Source of the DNA: Achromobacter piechaudii NBRC 102461
Lineage (GTDB): Bacteria > Pseudomonadota > Gammaproteobacteria > Burkholderiales > Burkholderiaceae_B
Reading direction: 5' to 3'
NCBI RefSeq assembly: GCF_001571245.1
Contig: NZ_BCTK01000006.1
Location: 806,001-870,000 of the forward strand
DNA length: 64,000 nt
Below the pieces are notes generated by a model. That model ran no database searches. It was not told the origin of the DNA and was given only the letters and a program-made list of their open reading frames with translations. Both the position numbers and the translations under genes were made by a program. This document shows, piece after piece, positions 9,442 through 17,978 of the stretch (the stretch's first letter is position 1; each line of letters begins with the position of its first letter).

Positions 9442-10485
9442 TCAGCCCCCGAAGCCTTCCAGTACGTTCGCCACGTTGACGCCCACGTCGGCGACGGCGT
9501 AACCGCCTTCCATCGTGAACACCGTCGGCAGCCCCAGGCTGGCCAGCGCGCGGCCGACTTCCAGGTAGTGCGCGCTTTTCAGCTTGAACTTGGAAATCGG
9601 GTCGCCCTCGTACGTGTCCACGCCCAGTGCGATGACCAGCGCGTCGGCCTTGAATGCGGCAATGGCGGACAGCCCTTGTTGCAGCGCCTGCGTCCAGGTG
9701 GCGAAATCGGTGCCGGCCGGCAGCGGCAGGTTCAGGTTGGCGCCGAAGCCCGCGCCTTCGCCGGCTTCGTCGGCATAGCCCAGGAAGAACGGGTATTCGG
9801 TGGTCGGGTCGCCATGCACCGACACCGTCAGCACGTCGCCGCGTTCATAGAAGATGCTTTGCGTGCCGTTGCCATGGTGATAGTCCACGTCAAGAATCGC
9901 GACGCGCGCCGCGCCGGCATCGCGCAGCGCCTGGGCGGCCAGCGCCGCATTGTTCAGGAAGCAGTAGCCGCCAAAGAAGTCCGCACCGGCGTGATGGCCG
10001 GGCGGGCGCGTCAGCGCCATGGCCACGCGCGGGCCGCCCGTGCCTGTTACGGCGCGGGCCGCATCGATGGCGCAGGCCGCGCCGGCGGTGGCCGCCGTCC
10101 AGGTGCCGGCCGTGATCGGACAGCCGCTGTCGAACGAGAACAGGCCCAGGCGCGCGGCGAAGTTGGTGGGTTCGATATCGTGGCGAAAGCCGCGCACCGG
10201 CCAGACCGAAGGCAGGATGTCCAGCTCGGCATTGGTCGGATCCAGCGCCAGCCAATCCTGCCAGGCACGGGCCAGAAAATCCACGTAGCGCGGGGTGTGC
10301 ACGCGCTTGACCAGTTCCATGTCCGGCGCGGACGGCGCGCGCAGTTCGCCGATGCCGCGTTGGCGCAGCGCGTCCATGACATATTCCAGGCGCGCCGGCG
10401 TTTCGTGGCAAGGCACGAGCTTGCCCCGGAACATTTCCTGGCGGCCTGCGTGTTGGTCATGGACGGGGTTGTGGAAAATCAGCAC
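9442..10485 (-). CDS. Acetylpolyamine amidohydrolase-like histone-deacetylase family enzyme
   Basis: Zinc-dependent deacetylase of 347 residues, close in length to bacterial acetylpolyamine amidohydrolases. Catalytic residues are visible: the His-His pair in PPGHHAG (164-165), zinc ligands Asp201/His203 in DVDYHHG and Asp290 in GVDTYEGDP, and the transition-state Tyr in EGGYA (329). GTG 10485 is chosen because an AAGGA ribosome-binding site lies 8 bases upstream and the N-terminus VLIFHNPVHDQHAG then matches the family; a longer upstream frame has no such support. Probably removes acetyl groups from polyamines or related amines. Convergent with the MFS gene. Confidence 0.9.
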   Translation of the reverse strand: MLIFHNPVHDQHAGRQEMFRGKLVPCHETPARLEYVMDALRQRGIGELRAPSAPDMELVKRVHTPRYVDFLARAWQDWLALDPTNAELDILPSVWPVRGFRHDIEPTNFAARLGLFSFDSGCPITAGTWTAATAGAACAIDAARAVTGTGGPRVAMALTRPPGHHAGADFFGGYCFLNNAALAAQALRDAGAARVAILDVDYHHGNGTQSIFYERGDVLTVSVHGDPTTEYPFFLGYADEAGEGAGFGANLNLPLPAGTDFATWTQALQQGLSAIAAFKADALVIALGVDTYEGDPISKFKLKSAHYLEVGRALASLGLPTVFTMEGGYAVADVGVNVANVLEGFGG

Positions 10486-10534
10486 GGCGTCGGTCCTTGG
10501 AGCTTTCGGGCAATGAGAGGTGTCAGGGGCGTCA

Positions 10535-11122
10535 CTATAGCGGGCGCAGGCCGTACCAGGCCACGGCGGGCAGTTCTCGAAAAATGGAATAAAGATCGCG
10601 CCATTCGAAAAATTGCGGATACCCGCCGCTAACGTCCGCCACGCCGTGGCGGCGCAATGCCAGCACGGTGCGCGGCACGTGGAAATACTGCGTGACGACC
10701 AGCGCGCGGGTATAGCCATGCTCGCGCATATAGGCGCTGGCGTGGCGCGCGGTGGCCCAGGAATTGTCGCCCGCGCTGTCCGTGACGATGCGCTCGGCGG
10801 GCACGCCGCGCGCGATCAGATAGTCGCGCATCACCGCCGCTTCGTCCGCGCCGGCCGGGTCCACGCCGCCACTGACGAACACCAGGCGGCATTGCATGGC
10901 GGCGTAGCAGTCGTAGGCGCGATCCAGCCTTGCCGCCAGCCGGGGCGAAGGCTGGCCGGTGGGCAGCACGGTATTGCCCAGCACGATGGCTACATCGGCC
11001 GGGCGGGCGCGCGTCAGCAATCCGGTCGCGGCCAGCGCGGCGGCGGCTAGCAGAGTCAACGCCAGCAGGGCGACGAGGACCAGCCTCAAGCGGGCGGACA
11101 GGGATCGCTTAGAGGAGGTCAC
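10535..11122 (-). CDS. YdcF/SanA-like DUF218 membrane protein
   Basis: 195-residue protein with an N-terminal membrane anchor (RLRLVLVALLALTLLAAAAL) and a DUF218 domain: DVAIVLGNTV, LVFVSGGVDPAGADEA, and VTDSAGDNSWATARHA. DUF218 proteins such as SanA and ElyC act in envelope integrity, but the biochemical role is unclear. The start is inferred as GTG 11122 immediately before the anchor; no strong ribosome-binding site is visible. It starts 20 bp after the upstream secreted-protein gene, probably in one transcript. Confidence 0.8.
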   Translation of the reverse strand: MTSSKRSLSARLRLVLVALLALTLLAAAALAATGLLTRARPADVAIVLGNTVLPTGQPSPRLAARLDRAYDCYAAMQCRLVFVSGGVDPAGADEAAVMRDYLIARGVPAERIVTDSAGDNSWATARHASAYMREHGYTRALVVTQYFHVPRTVLALRRHGVADVSGGYPQFFEWRDLYSIFRELPAVAWYGLRPL

Positions 11123-11142
11123 TAGCGGGCTCTGGGTGGGGC

Positions 11143-12444
11143 TTACTGGGGCGCGGGCGGCCGTTTGGGCAAGGGGTAGGTCAGGCTGATCTCGTTGGAT
11201 ACGACAGGCTGGGCCAGGTTGCCGGGGTCGCTCAGGACGACGGCCGCGCGGTAGGCGCCGGGGGCCAGCGGGGGCAGGAAAGCGACCGTGCCGTAGCCGT
11301 TGTCGTTCACCTGATAGCCCGCGACCCCGTCGTCGCCCACGGCCCAGACGACGGGGTCGCGGGCAAGGCCCAGCGGGTTGGCCGGGTACAGCGTGTCGCC
11401 GCCGCGCTGATAAAGCGGATGGATGATGCGCTGGCCCTGCGCATTGGTCAGCAGCAGCCACACGCGCGGGGCGCTCAGGACGACGGGTGCATCGCCGTGG
11501 TTGGCCACGCTGACCATGAACTGGCCGCCGTCCTCGCCTTGCCAGTCGGCCAGCGTGTCGGCCAGGTCCAGCGACAGGCCGTGTTGCGCGGCGGGCGCGA
11601 CGAGCCTGTGCTTGTCCACGCGCAGATCGCCATAGCGCACCCACTTGAGCACGGTGCCCGCCGTCTTGCTGGCGTAGCGCACTTGCAGCCAATCGCGCGG
11701 CAGCAGCGCCACGACGTCCAGGTGGTCATCCTCGCTGGCGGTCATGGCGGGCGAGGCGTTCACGTCGGGTGTGTCGTACAGATCCAGTTTGCTGACCGCC
11801 ACGACGCCGCCGTCCAGCGGCGATCCTTCGCCGTCGATCTCGATGCGGTCCACCGACCCGTCATCCAGAAAGCGATAGGTCAGCTCGGCGGGCTCGTCCT
11901 CCAGGCCGAACAACGCCTGCGTGCCCCAGGACGTTGCGCGCACGGTGCCGTCCGGGTGCAGCGTATATCGCTCGAAGCCGTGGCTGGCCGCGCCGTAGCG
12001 GCACGCGACGCTGATCACGGCCTGCTTGTCGTCGATGACCGGATTGACGAAGCCTTTGCAGGGGCTGGACTTGTCGGGATGCTCGATTTCCTGGAAGCCG
12101 CCGCGATCGGGCCGATACAGGAACAGGCGCGCAAACAGCTGCGTGCTGCCGCCGCTTTGCCCCAGTATCAGGTCGCGGTAGCCGTCGTGGTCGATGTCCA
12201 CCGCCTGCATCTGGTCGACGGCATCGTCATCGAAGCGGGCCAGCGGCTGTTCGGGACCATCGCCTATGCGCACGGTCGCCTGCTGGGCCTGGCCGTCGCC
12301 GCGCACGCTGACCACGCCGGCCAGGCCGGGCTTGATGGAAACGGGAAAGTCGCGGGAAGTGGCTTGCGCCTGCGCCGGCCACGCCGCCAAGGTGGCCCAG
12401 GAGGTCAACGCACCCAGTGCGGCCGCCAGAAAAATCCGTTTCAC
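11143..12444 (-). CDS. Secreted protein with FG-GAP-like repeat, function unknown
   Basis: 433 residues with a typical signal peptide (VKRIFLAAALGALTSWATLA, then a cut after AQA). An FG-GAP-like segment (AVDIDHDGYRDLIL) occurs near residue 85, with further acidic beta-rich sequence similar in style to XAC2610-type proteins; that similarity is an impression, not a tested match. GTG 12444 is chosen because it begins the signal peptide and follows a GGAGAGG ribosome-binding site. The C-terminal 150 residues look like a separate beta domain with Pro-rich end. Upstream of the DUF218 gene. Confidence 0.75.
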   Translation of the reverse strand: MKRIFLAAALGALTSWATLAAWPAQAQATSRDFPVSIKPGLAGVVSVRGDGQAQQATVRIGDGPEQPLARFDDDAVDQMQAVDIDHDGYRDLILGQSGGSTQLFARLFLYRPDRGGFQEIEHPDKSSPCKGFVNPVIDDKQAVISVACRYGAASHGFERYTLHPDGTVRATSWGTQALFGLEDEPAELTYRFLDDGSVDRIEIDGEGSPLDGGVVAVSKLDLYDTPDVNASPAMTASEDDHLDVVALLPRDWLQVRYASKTAGTVLKWVRYGDLRVDKHRLVAPAAQHGLSLDLADTLADWQGEDGGQFMVSVANHGDAPVVLSAPRVWLLLTNAQGQRIIHPLYQRGGDTLYPANPLGLARDPVVWAVGDDGVAGYQVNDNGYGTVAFLPPLAPGAYRAAVVLSDPGNLAQPVVSNEISLTYPLPKRPPAPQ

Positions 12445-12600
12445 CCGCGCCTCTCCCCACCGTTGAATCGAGCGAGGAATATACCGCAGCGCCGTGCGGG
12501 AAAACGAGCAACGCGCGCTGCAAGGCGGCGCGGCATCTTGAGTAGAATTGACCGTCTGGTGTTGTCCATGCCTTTGCCGGCCCACGCGCAGCTGTCCGCC

Positions 12601-13002
12601 ATGAACGTTCCTTTTCCCATCCGCCAAGAATGTCCACCGGGCGCCTGTATGTGCGACCGCGACACGCTGCTCGCCGATCCGGCGGCGGATATCCGCATCC
12701 TGCGGCTGACCAAGGAAGAAGAAAAGCGGCTGGTCGCGCGGCTGGAAAACATCACCAGCCTGGAAGACCTGCGCGCCATGCAGGGTCGCATCCAGGCGCA
12801 GTTGGGCATCGTGATCGTCATCACGCCCAGCGATAACGAAGTGCGTACCTCGCGCGGTATTTCCATCCAGCTGGAGGATGCGCCGGGCCTGTGCCGCAAG
12901 ACGCGCACCGCGCTGCCCGCCGCGATACGGCGGGGCTTCGACAACAAGCCCGAGATTGTCTACGCGCTGCTGAACGAGCGCGACCTGCTCAGTGGCACCT
13001 GA
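12601..13002 (+). CDS. Small conserved Cys-containing protein, function unknown
   Basis: 133 residues. The N-terminus carries ECPPGACMCDRD, with Cys11, Cys16 and Cys18, and a fourth Cys follows near residue 99 in APGLCRKTR, a pattern that could bind a metal ion. A helical segment (LTKEEEKRLVARLENI) and a mixed region (IVIVITPSDNEVRTSRG) follow. An upstream in-frame ATG at 12568 would add 11 residues. It is divergent from the secreted-protein gene and its stop codon abuts the stop of the next gene exactly. I do not recognise the family. Confidence 0.7.
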   Translation: MNVPFPIRQECPPGACMCDRDTLLADPAADIRILRLTKEEEKRLVARLENITSLEDLRAMQGRIQAQLGIVIVITPSDNEVRTSRGISIQLEDAPGLCRKTRTALPAAIRRGFDNKPEIVYALLNERDLLSGT

Positions 13003-13617
13003 TCACGACGTCTTGCAAGGCGTCAGCGGCACCACGGCCGTCGGACTGCGACCGGCCTCGGGGCGCGTGGCGGGCTTGCCGCCGCTGCGCACGGGGTAGC
13101 CAAGAATGACGGGGCTGCCGGCATCCAGCTTGATCGAGCCCGGCGACCCGTAAGCCACCGTCCAGCCGCGCACGGCCAGCGGCGCCAGGGTGTATTGCAA
13201 CGTTGAACCGGGCGCCACATGCGCCACCTTGCCCGCGAACAGCTCATGTTGCGCGCGGGGTGTGCCATCGGCTAGCAGGTACGTGACGATGCGGTCCAGC
13301 GCCGCGGATTCGTCGTGCCGCGCCAGGACGGCGGTCTTGTACTTGCCGGGGGGAATGTCGGTCAGGCTGACGTTGATCGGCTCGGCCGCCTGGCCGGCCG
13401 CATCCAGGCGCACGCCGGTGATGTCGACGCGTGCCAGCGGTGTTTCGCCCGTGTTGCGCACGCGCACGCTGTACTGCCCGGACGCGCCCGAGATCGTGCA
13501 GACGTCCACGCCCAGACCGTTGGACCTGATGGGCGCGGTGGCCGTGGCGCAGGCGGGCGACAGGCAAACCACGGCCAGCAAGGCGCTCAATGAGGCGGGG
13601 ACGATTCGGGTAAGCAC
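13003..13617 (-). CDS. Exported hypothetical protein
   Basis: 204 residues with a signal peptide (ALLAVVCLSPACATATA region, cleavage likely near residue 27). The mature part looks like an immunoglobulin- or chaperone-like beta domain (GQYSVRVRNTGETPLARVDI). A Pro/Arg-rich linker near the C-terminus ends in PLTPCKTS, giving a C-terminal Cys that could pair with VCTIS near residue 40. Convergent with the small Cys protein: the two stop codons meet as TGATCA. Function unknown. Confidence 0.7.
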   Translation of the reverse strand: MLTRIVPASLSALLAVVCLSPACATATAPIRSNGLGVDVCTISGASGQYSVRVRNTGETPLARVDITGVRLDAAGQAAEPINVSLTDIPPGKYKTAVLARHDESAALDRIVTYLLADGTPRAQHELFAGKVAHVAPGSTLQYTLAPLAVRGWTVAYGSPGSIKLDAGSPVILGYPVRSGGKPATRPEAGRSPTAVVPLTPCKTS

Positions 13618-13668
13618 GGCACGCTCCTGTAAAAGGCAGCGTACCGGGCGGCGCGTTGCCGGCCCTTA

Positions 13669-14070
13669 TTACACCACTTGACGGCCCGGCGCTGCGTTGG
13701 CCTGTTCGCGCTTACCCGCCAGCCAGTGCAGGATCAGCGCCACGACCAGCAGGCCGGCGATGATGAAGCCCCAGAAGATCCAGCCGACCACGGCGATCAG
13801 CGTGCCCAGGCTGCCCGCCACCGGCAAGACCTGGTTCAGCCCTTGCGCGGCCCACACCAGGCCGCCTTGCAGCGATTGCAACCAGGCCGGGTCCAGCCAG
13901 CCCGCCGCCCACGCCGGCGCCACCCATTGCGACGTGTCCAGCGCGGCGCCCGGCACCTGGCTGGTGGCGATGGTGGCCAGCACCCAGTCGGTCAGTTGCA
14001 GGGTCAGGGCCACCAGGCCCGTCCAGAGCGCGGCCAGGACGGCGAAGGTGAGCCAGATGATTTTCTTCAT
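13669..14070 (-). CDS. Small inner-membrane protein, function unknown
   Basis: 133 residues from ATG 14070, which follows a GGAG ribosome-binding site; a longer frame upstream lacks support. Two strongly hydrophobic helices are visible: residues about 4-28 (IIWLTFAVLAALWTGLVALT) and about 90-118 (GTLIAVVGWIFWGFIIAGLL). A Trp-rich middle segment (WVAPAWAAGWLDPAWLQ) probably lies at the membrane surface. The tail is basic (LAGKREQA). It follows the nhaR-like gene on the same strand after 81 bp. No recognised domain. Confidence 0.7.
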   Translation of the reverse strand: MKKIIWLTFAVLAALWTGLVALTLQLTDWVLATIATSQVPGAALDTSQWVAPAWAAGWLDPAWLQSLQGGLVWAAQGLNQVLPVAGSLGTLIAVVGWIFWGFIIAGLLVVALILHWLAGKREQANAAPGRQVV

Positions 14071-14151
14071 TGCAGTGGTACTCCGATTCAAAAGAGGGTC
14101 CACGATAAAGCGGATTCTATTTCCGAAAAACCAGCGTGCGTGTGACAAACA

Positions 14152-15045
14152 TTAAGAAAAAACCGAAGTCTTAGCCTGTGCAAGGATGGCCTGGACCAGC
14201 GGATGGTGCTGTCCCCGCCGGTTGCGGATGGCGTGGATTTCCTCGTGCACGTCGTCGCAGCGGGCCAGCGGGCGCAGGCCGCGCAACAGCCCGATGTCGT
14301 CGCCGCCCAGGCGGCTCAACGGAAAAACACCCAGCCCGCGCGCGGCGAATACCGACATCAGCGCGCTGTCCTCGAACTCGCCGACCACGTTGGGCAACAC
14401 GCCTTGTTCGCCAAACCAGCGGTCCAGCGTCTGGCGCAGCACGGAATGGCCGGTGGGCAGCAGGACCGGCAGCCGCTCCAGGCAGCGCGGGAAATCCTGC
14501 GTCTCGGTTTTGCGCACCAGCCGCGCCGGACCGTACCAGTCCACGGGGGACGACACGAGCCGGTCGCTCGTCAGGCGCAGGTTGGGGTTGGCGGGCGCGC
14601 CCTGGCCCGCCAGCACCAGGTCCAGGTGATGCTGCGCCAATTCGCCCAGCAGTTCCTCGACCTCGCCTTCGTGGCAGGTCAGCCGCAGGTCCGGCGTGTC
14701 CAGCACGGGGCCCAGCAGGGCATGCGCGGCCAGCTTGGAGATGCCGTCGGACAGGCCCACTGATAGGCGGATGACGGGCTTGGTGGCGGCCGCGCGCACT
14801 TCCTGCGGCAAGGTGTGGCCGATCTGGAAAATCTCTTCGGCGCGCGCGAAAGCGGCCTTGCCCGCGTCCGTCAGCGCCACGCCGCGTCCCGCCGGCTTGA
14901 GCAACTGGTGACCCAGGTTCTTTTCCAGTTCGCGCACCTGGGCGCTGATGGTCTGGATGGCCATGTCCAGCCGCTCGGCGGCGCGCGAAAAGCCGCCTTC
15001 CTTGGCGACCATCCAGAAGTAATACAGGTGACGGTAGTTCAGCAT
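14152..15045 (-). CDS. LysR-family regulator, NhaR-like
   Basis: 297 residues. The N-terminus MLNYRHLYYFWMVAKEGGFS and helix-turn-helix (AAERLDMAIQTISAQVRELE) closely resemble NhaR, the activator of Na+/H+ antiporter and stress genes in enterobacteria. The effector domain (VIRLSVGLSDGISKLAAHAL) also fits. No antiporter gene is next to it; it is instead divergent from a TerC/Alx gene across about 110 bp, so it may respond to ionic or pH stress and control that gene. Assignment to the NhaR group is confident, target is inference. Confidence 0.87.
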   Translation of the reverse strand: MLNYRHLYYFWMVAKEGGFSRAAERLDMAIQTISAQVRELEKNLGHQLLKPAGRGVALTDAGKAAFARAEEIFQIGHTLPQEVRAAATKPVIRLSVGLSDGISKLAAHALLGPVLDTPDLRLTCHEGEVEELLGELAQHHLDLVLAGQGAPANPNLRLTSDRLVSSPVDWYGPARLVRKTETQDFPRCLERLPVLLPTGHSVLRQTLDRWFGEQGVLPNVVGEFEDSALMSVFAARGLGVFPLSRLGGDDIGLLRGLRPLARCDDVHEEIHAIRNRRGQHHPLVQAILAQAKTSVFS

Positions 15046-15153
15046 GGGGTTGCGCTCACTTCGGTTTTTTCGAACCTTAACTCACTTTCAGGCTGATTTC
15101 TCGATGAGTCCCAAATCCGGATCATGGGCACCTTCGAACACAGCGGGGCAATC

Positions 15154-16140
15154 ATGGACACTTTGATCACATTCTTCACGAACGACTTTTTAGGGACACC
15201 GACCTGGAGCTGGTTGCTGTTCGTCAGCATCGTCGTCAGCCTGCTGGCCTTTGACCTGGGCGTGCTGCACAAGGAAGATCGCGAGATCGGCGTGCGTGAA
15301 AGCCTGTTGCTGTCGGCCGGCTACATCACGGCGGCCCTGCTGTTTGGCGGCTGGGTGTGGTGGCAGATGGGCGCGACCAGCGGCATGGCCTATTACACGG
15401 GCTTCATGATCGAAAAGTCGCTGTCGATGGATAACGTGTTCGTGATCGCGCTGATCTTCAGCTTCTTCGCGATTCCGCGCCAGTACCAGCATCGCGTGTT
15501 GTTCTGGGGCATCCTGGGCGTGATCGTGCTGCGCGCCATCATGATCGGCCTGGGCGCCGCGCTGGTCAGCAACTTCGGATGGCTTCTGTACCTGTTTGGC
15601 GCGTTCCTGGTCTTCACGGGCATCAAGATGTGGATGATCGCCGACCAGACGCCGGACATCGCCACCAACCCGATCCTGAAGTTCCTCAAGCGCCATATGC
15701 GTGTCACGGAAGGCTTGCGCGGCAACGCGTTCATGGTGACGGAGACCGACCCGGCCACGTCCAAGAAGGTGCGCTTCGCAACCCCGCTGCTGTTGGCCCT
15801 GGTGTTGATCGAGTTCGTGGACCTGGTGTTCGCGGTGGATTCGGTGCCGGCGATCTTCGCCATCACGACGGACCCGTTCATCGTCTACACCAGCAACATC
15901 TTCGCTATCCTGGGTTTGCGTGCGCTGTACTTCGCGCTGGCCGCCATGATCCACCGCTTCCATTACCTGAAGTACGCGTTGGCTCTGGTCCTGGTGTTCA
16001 TCGGCACGAAGATCTTCCTGGTCGGCTTCATCGGCAAGGTGCCCGCGGCGGTTTCGCTGGGCGTGACGTTCAGCCTGATCCTGGGTGGCGTGCTGTTCTC
16101 GCTGTGGAAAACCCGCTCGGACAAACTGTCCACGCAGTAA
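15154..16140 (+). CDS. TerC/Alx family integral membrane protein
   Basis: 328 residues with about nine hydrophobic segments and the TerC signatures: DLGVLHKEDREIGVRES near residue 33, acidic residues in KSLSMDNVFVIALIF, and ALVLIEFVDLVFAVDSVPA. E. coli Alx of this family exports manganese and is induced at alkaline pH. ATG 15154 is preferred over an upstream in-frame ATG at 15124 because the hydrophobic core then begins directly. I looked for a yybP-ykoY manganese riboswitch in the short leader and did not see one. A strong terminator follows. Confidence 0.9.
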   Translation: MDTLITFFTNDFLGTPTWSWLLFVSIVVSLLAFDLGVLHKEDREIGVRESLLLSAGYITAALLFGGWVWWQMGATSGMAYYTGFMIEKSLSMDNVFVIALIFSFFAIPRQYQHRVLFWGILGVIVLRAIMIGLGAALVSNFGWLLYLFGAFLVFTGIKMWMIADQTPDIATNPILKFLKRHMRVTEGLRGNAFMVTETDPATSKKVRFATPLLLALVLIEFVDLVFAVDSVPAIFAITTDPFIVYTSNIFAILGLRALYFALAAMIHRFHYLKYALALVLVFIGTKIFLVGFIGKVPAAVSLGVTFSLILGGVLFSLWKTRSDKLSTQ

Positions 16141-16158
16141 GCCTGAATCTGGGCAAAC

Positions 16159-16193
16159 AAAGGCCCGCCGGTTTTTCCGGCGGGCCTTTTTTC
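16159..16193 (+). terminator. Intrinsic terminator after terC
   Basis: Perfect GC-rich stem (GGCCCGCCGG pairing with CCGGCGGGCC) with a short T loop, preceded by an A-stretch and followed by TTTTTTCG. It lies 18 bp after the terC stop codon. Confidence 0.93.
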
Positions 16194-16302
16194 GTCGGTG
16201 CGATAGGCGTTGGATATTAAAAGACGTCAATCCCGATATTTGTATTCGCGCGGAGCGCGGCGTAGAGTCCTGCCGTATTCCGTTGCGATTCCAGGAGCCG
16301 CC

Positions 16303-17082
16303 ATGAGCAACAACAGTTGGTCCGCCAAACAATATTCCGCGTTCGAGAACGAACGCACCCGCCCGGTGCGCGACCTGGTCGCCAGCGTGCCGAATCAGGC
16401 GGTGCGGCAAGCGGTGGACCTGGGCTGCGGACCCGGCAATTCCACCGAAGTGCTCGCCAACCGTTACCCGGACGCCGTCGTCACCGGCATGGACAGCTCG
16501 CAGGATATGGTCGATGCCGCGCGCAAGCGCCTGCCCCATTTGCAATTCGAGCTTGCCGACATCGCCACCTGGAATCCGCCGCAGCAATACGATGTGATCC
16601 TGGCCAACGCCGCGCTGCAATGGGTGCCCGACCACGCCACGCTGTATCCGCGTCTGGTGGGCAAGCTGGCGCCGGGCGGCATCCTGGCCGTGCAGACACC
16701 CGACAACATGGAAGAGCCCGCGCATCGGCTGGCGCGCCAGGTGGCGGGCGAAGCGCCGTGGGCGGCCAAGACGGGCGGCGTCAAACATCCGCCCCGGCAT
16801 AGCGCAGCCTGGTACTACGAATTGCTCAAGCCGCATTGCGGCGTGTTGGATGTGTGGCGCACCACCTATCACCATCCGCTGGCGGGTGCGGCGGCGGTGG
16901 TGGAATGGTTCAAGGGCACCGCGCTGCGGCCGTACCTGGACACGCTGGATGCCACGGAGCAGGCCAGCTTCCTGGCCCGCTATCAAGAACTGATCGCCCA
17001 GGCTTACCCCGCGATGGCCGACGGCACGGTGCTGCTGCCGTTCCCGCGCCTGTTCATCGTGGCGGGCCCGAAGGCAGCCTAA
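16303..17082 (+). CDS. tam: Trans-aconitate 2-methyltransferase
   Basis: SAM-dependent methyltransferase of 259 residues that methylates trans-aconitate, a spontaneous by-product of cis-aconitate that inhibits aconitase. Motif I is VDLGCGPGNSTE (near residue 41), followed by VTGMDSSQDMVDAARKRLP and the Tam-typical ANAALQWVPDHATL. The C-terminal half has WYYELLKP and the conserved VVEWFKGTALRPYL. AGGAG lies 7 bases before the ATG. The stop overlaps the stop of the convergent AraC gene (CTAA). Confidence 0.93.
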   Translation: MSNNSWSAKQYSAFENERTRPVRDLVASVPNQAVRQAVDLGCGPGNSTEVLANRYPDAVVTGMDSSQDMVDAARKRLPHLQFELADIATWNPPQQYDVILANAALQWVPDHATLYPRLVGKLAPGGILAVQTPDNMEEPAHRLARQVAGEAPWAAKTGGVKHPPRHSAAWYYELLKPHCGVLDVWRTTYHHPLAGAAAVVEWFKGTALRPYLDTLDATEQASFLARYQELIAQAYPAMADGTVLLPFPRLFIVAGPKAA

Positions 17083-17888
17083 GCGGCCGACTCCGACCCT
17101 GGCAGCGCCTTGTCCGCGAAGTAGCGCGCGGGCGTCTTGCCCAGCGTCTTCTTGAACATCGTGATGAAGGCGCTGACGGATTCGTAGCCCAGGTCATCGG
17201 CGGTGCGTTGCACCGACACGCCCGCCGACAAGCGCTGCAAGGCCAGGATCAGGTGCAACTGCCGACGCCAGCGCCCGAAGCTCATGCCGACTTCCTGCTG
17301 CACCAGCCGCGCCAGCGTGCGTTCGCTCATCGCCACCCGCTTGCCCCATTGCGCGACCGTGCTGCGGTCGGCCGGATCGGCGTTCAGCGCATTGGCGATG
17401 TCGCGCAGGCGAGGGTGGTCCGATAGCGGCAGGTGCAGGTGTTCGGCGGGCATGCGCCGCAGTTGCTCGATCAGCACTTGCGCCAACTGTACGTTGACGG
17501 GCGTGTCGATGTCGGCGGCGGGTAACTGAGACAGGTGCACGATCAGTTCGCGCACCAAGGGTGTGATCGTCAGCGTGCAGCATTGGCCGGGCAGGCCGGC
17601 CACGTCGGCGGGTACGAACAGAAAGCACACGCGGCCGTTGGCGGTGACGCGATTGCTGTGTGGCATGCCGCCCGGAATCCACACGCCGCATTGTGGCGGC
17701 ACCATCCACAAGCCCTGCGGCACCGAGCACGTGACGCCGCCGCGCAGCGCCAGCACCAACTGACCCATGGAGTGGCGATGCGTGGGCGATTCATTGTCCT
17801 GGTCCGCCGCGTCTACGGGCATCGCGAACACCTGCTGGGTGGCGGAGTCCGGGTGGTAGGGGGGTTGCGGGATCTCGTTCAGTCGCAT
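17079..17888 (-). CDS. nimR: AraC-family regulator, NimR-like
   Basis: 269 residues with an N-terminal cupin sensor (THRHSMGQLVLALRGGVTC) and a C-terminal double helix-turn-helix (SERTLARLVQQEVGMSF, then GYESVSAFITMFKKTLG). The pair with the divergent NimT/CynX-like exporter across 90 bp mirrors E. coli nimR-nimT, where NimR represses the exporter for 2-nitroimidazole. The symbol is by context and family; the natural ligand here is unknown. Confidence 0.8.
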   Translation of the reverse strand: MRLNEIPQPPYHPDSATQQVFAMPVDAADQDNESPTHRHSMGQLVLALRGGVTCSVPQGLWMVPPQCGVWIPGGMPHSNRVTANGRVCFLFVPADVAGLPGQCCTLTITPLVRELIVHLSQLPAADIDTPVNVQLAQVLIEQLRRMPAEHLHLPLSDHPRLRDIANALNADPADRSTVAQWGKRVAMSERTLARLVQQEVGMSFGRWRRQLHLILALQRLSAGVSVQRTADDLGYESVSAFITMFKKTLGKTPARYFADKALPGSESAA

Positions 17889-17978
17889 GGGAAGGCGCGC
17901 GGCGGGTTGGCAGAATTTGAGGATAGTTTGTCATCGTCTCGAAATTCGGTAAAGGCGCGGCTGGGTAAGCTCTACCGC

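Noticed and set aside
15046-15153. Possible yybP-ykoY manganese riboswitch before terC
   Set aside because: Leader is only about 100 bases and I see neither the conserved paired regions nor a terminator stem.
14152-16140. NhaR as evidence of a Na+/H+ antiporter operon
   Set aside because: No nhaA is adjacent; the neighbour is a TerC/Alx protein, so only the regulator class is claimed.
15190-16986. Long minus-strand frame (about 600 codons) opposite terC and tam
   Set aside because: Antisense to two genes with clear family motifs and good ribosome-binding sites; no motif of its own.
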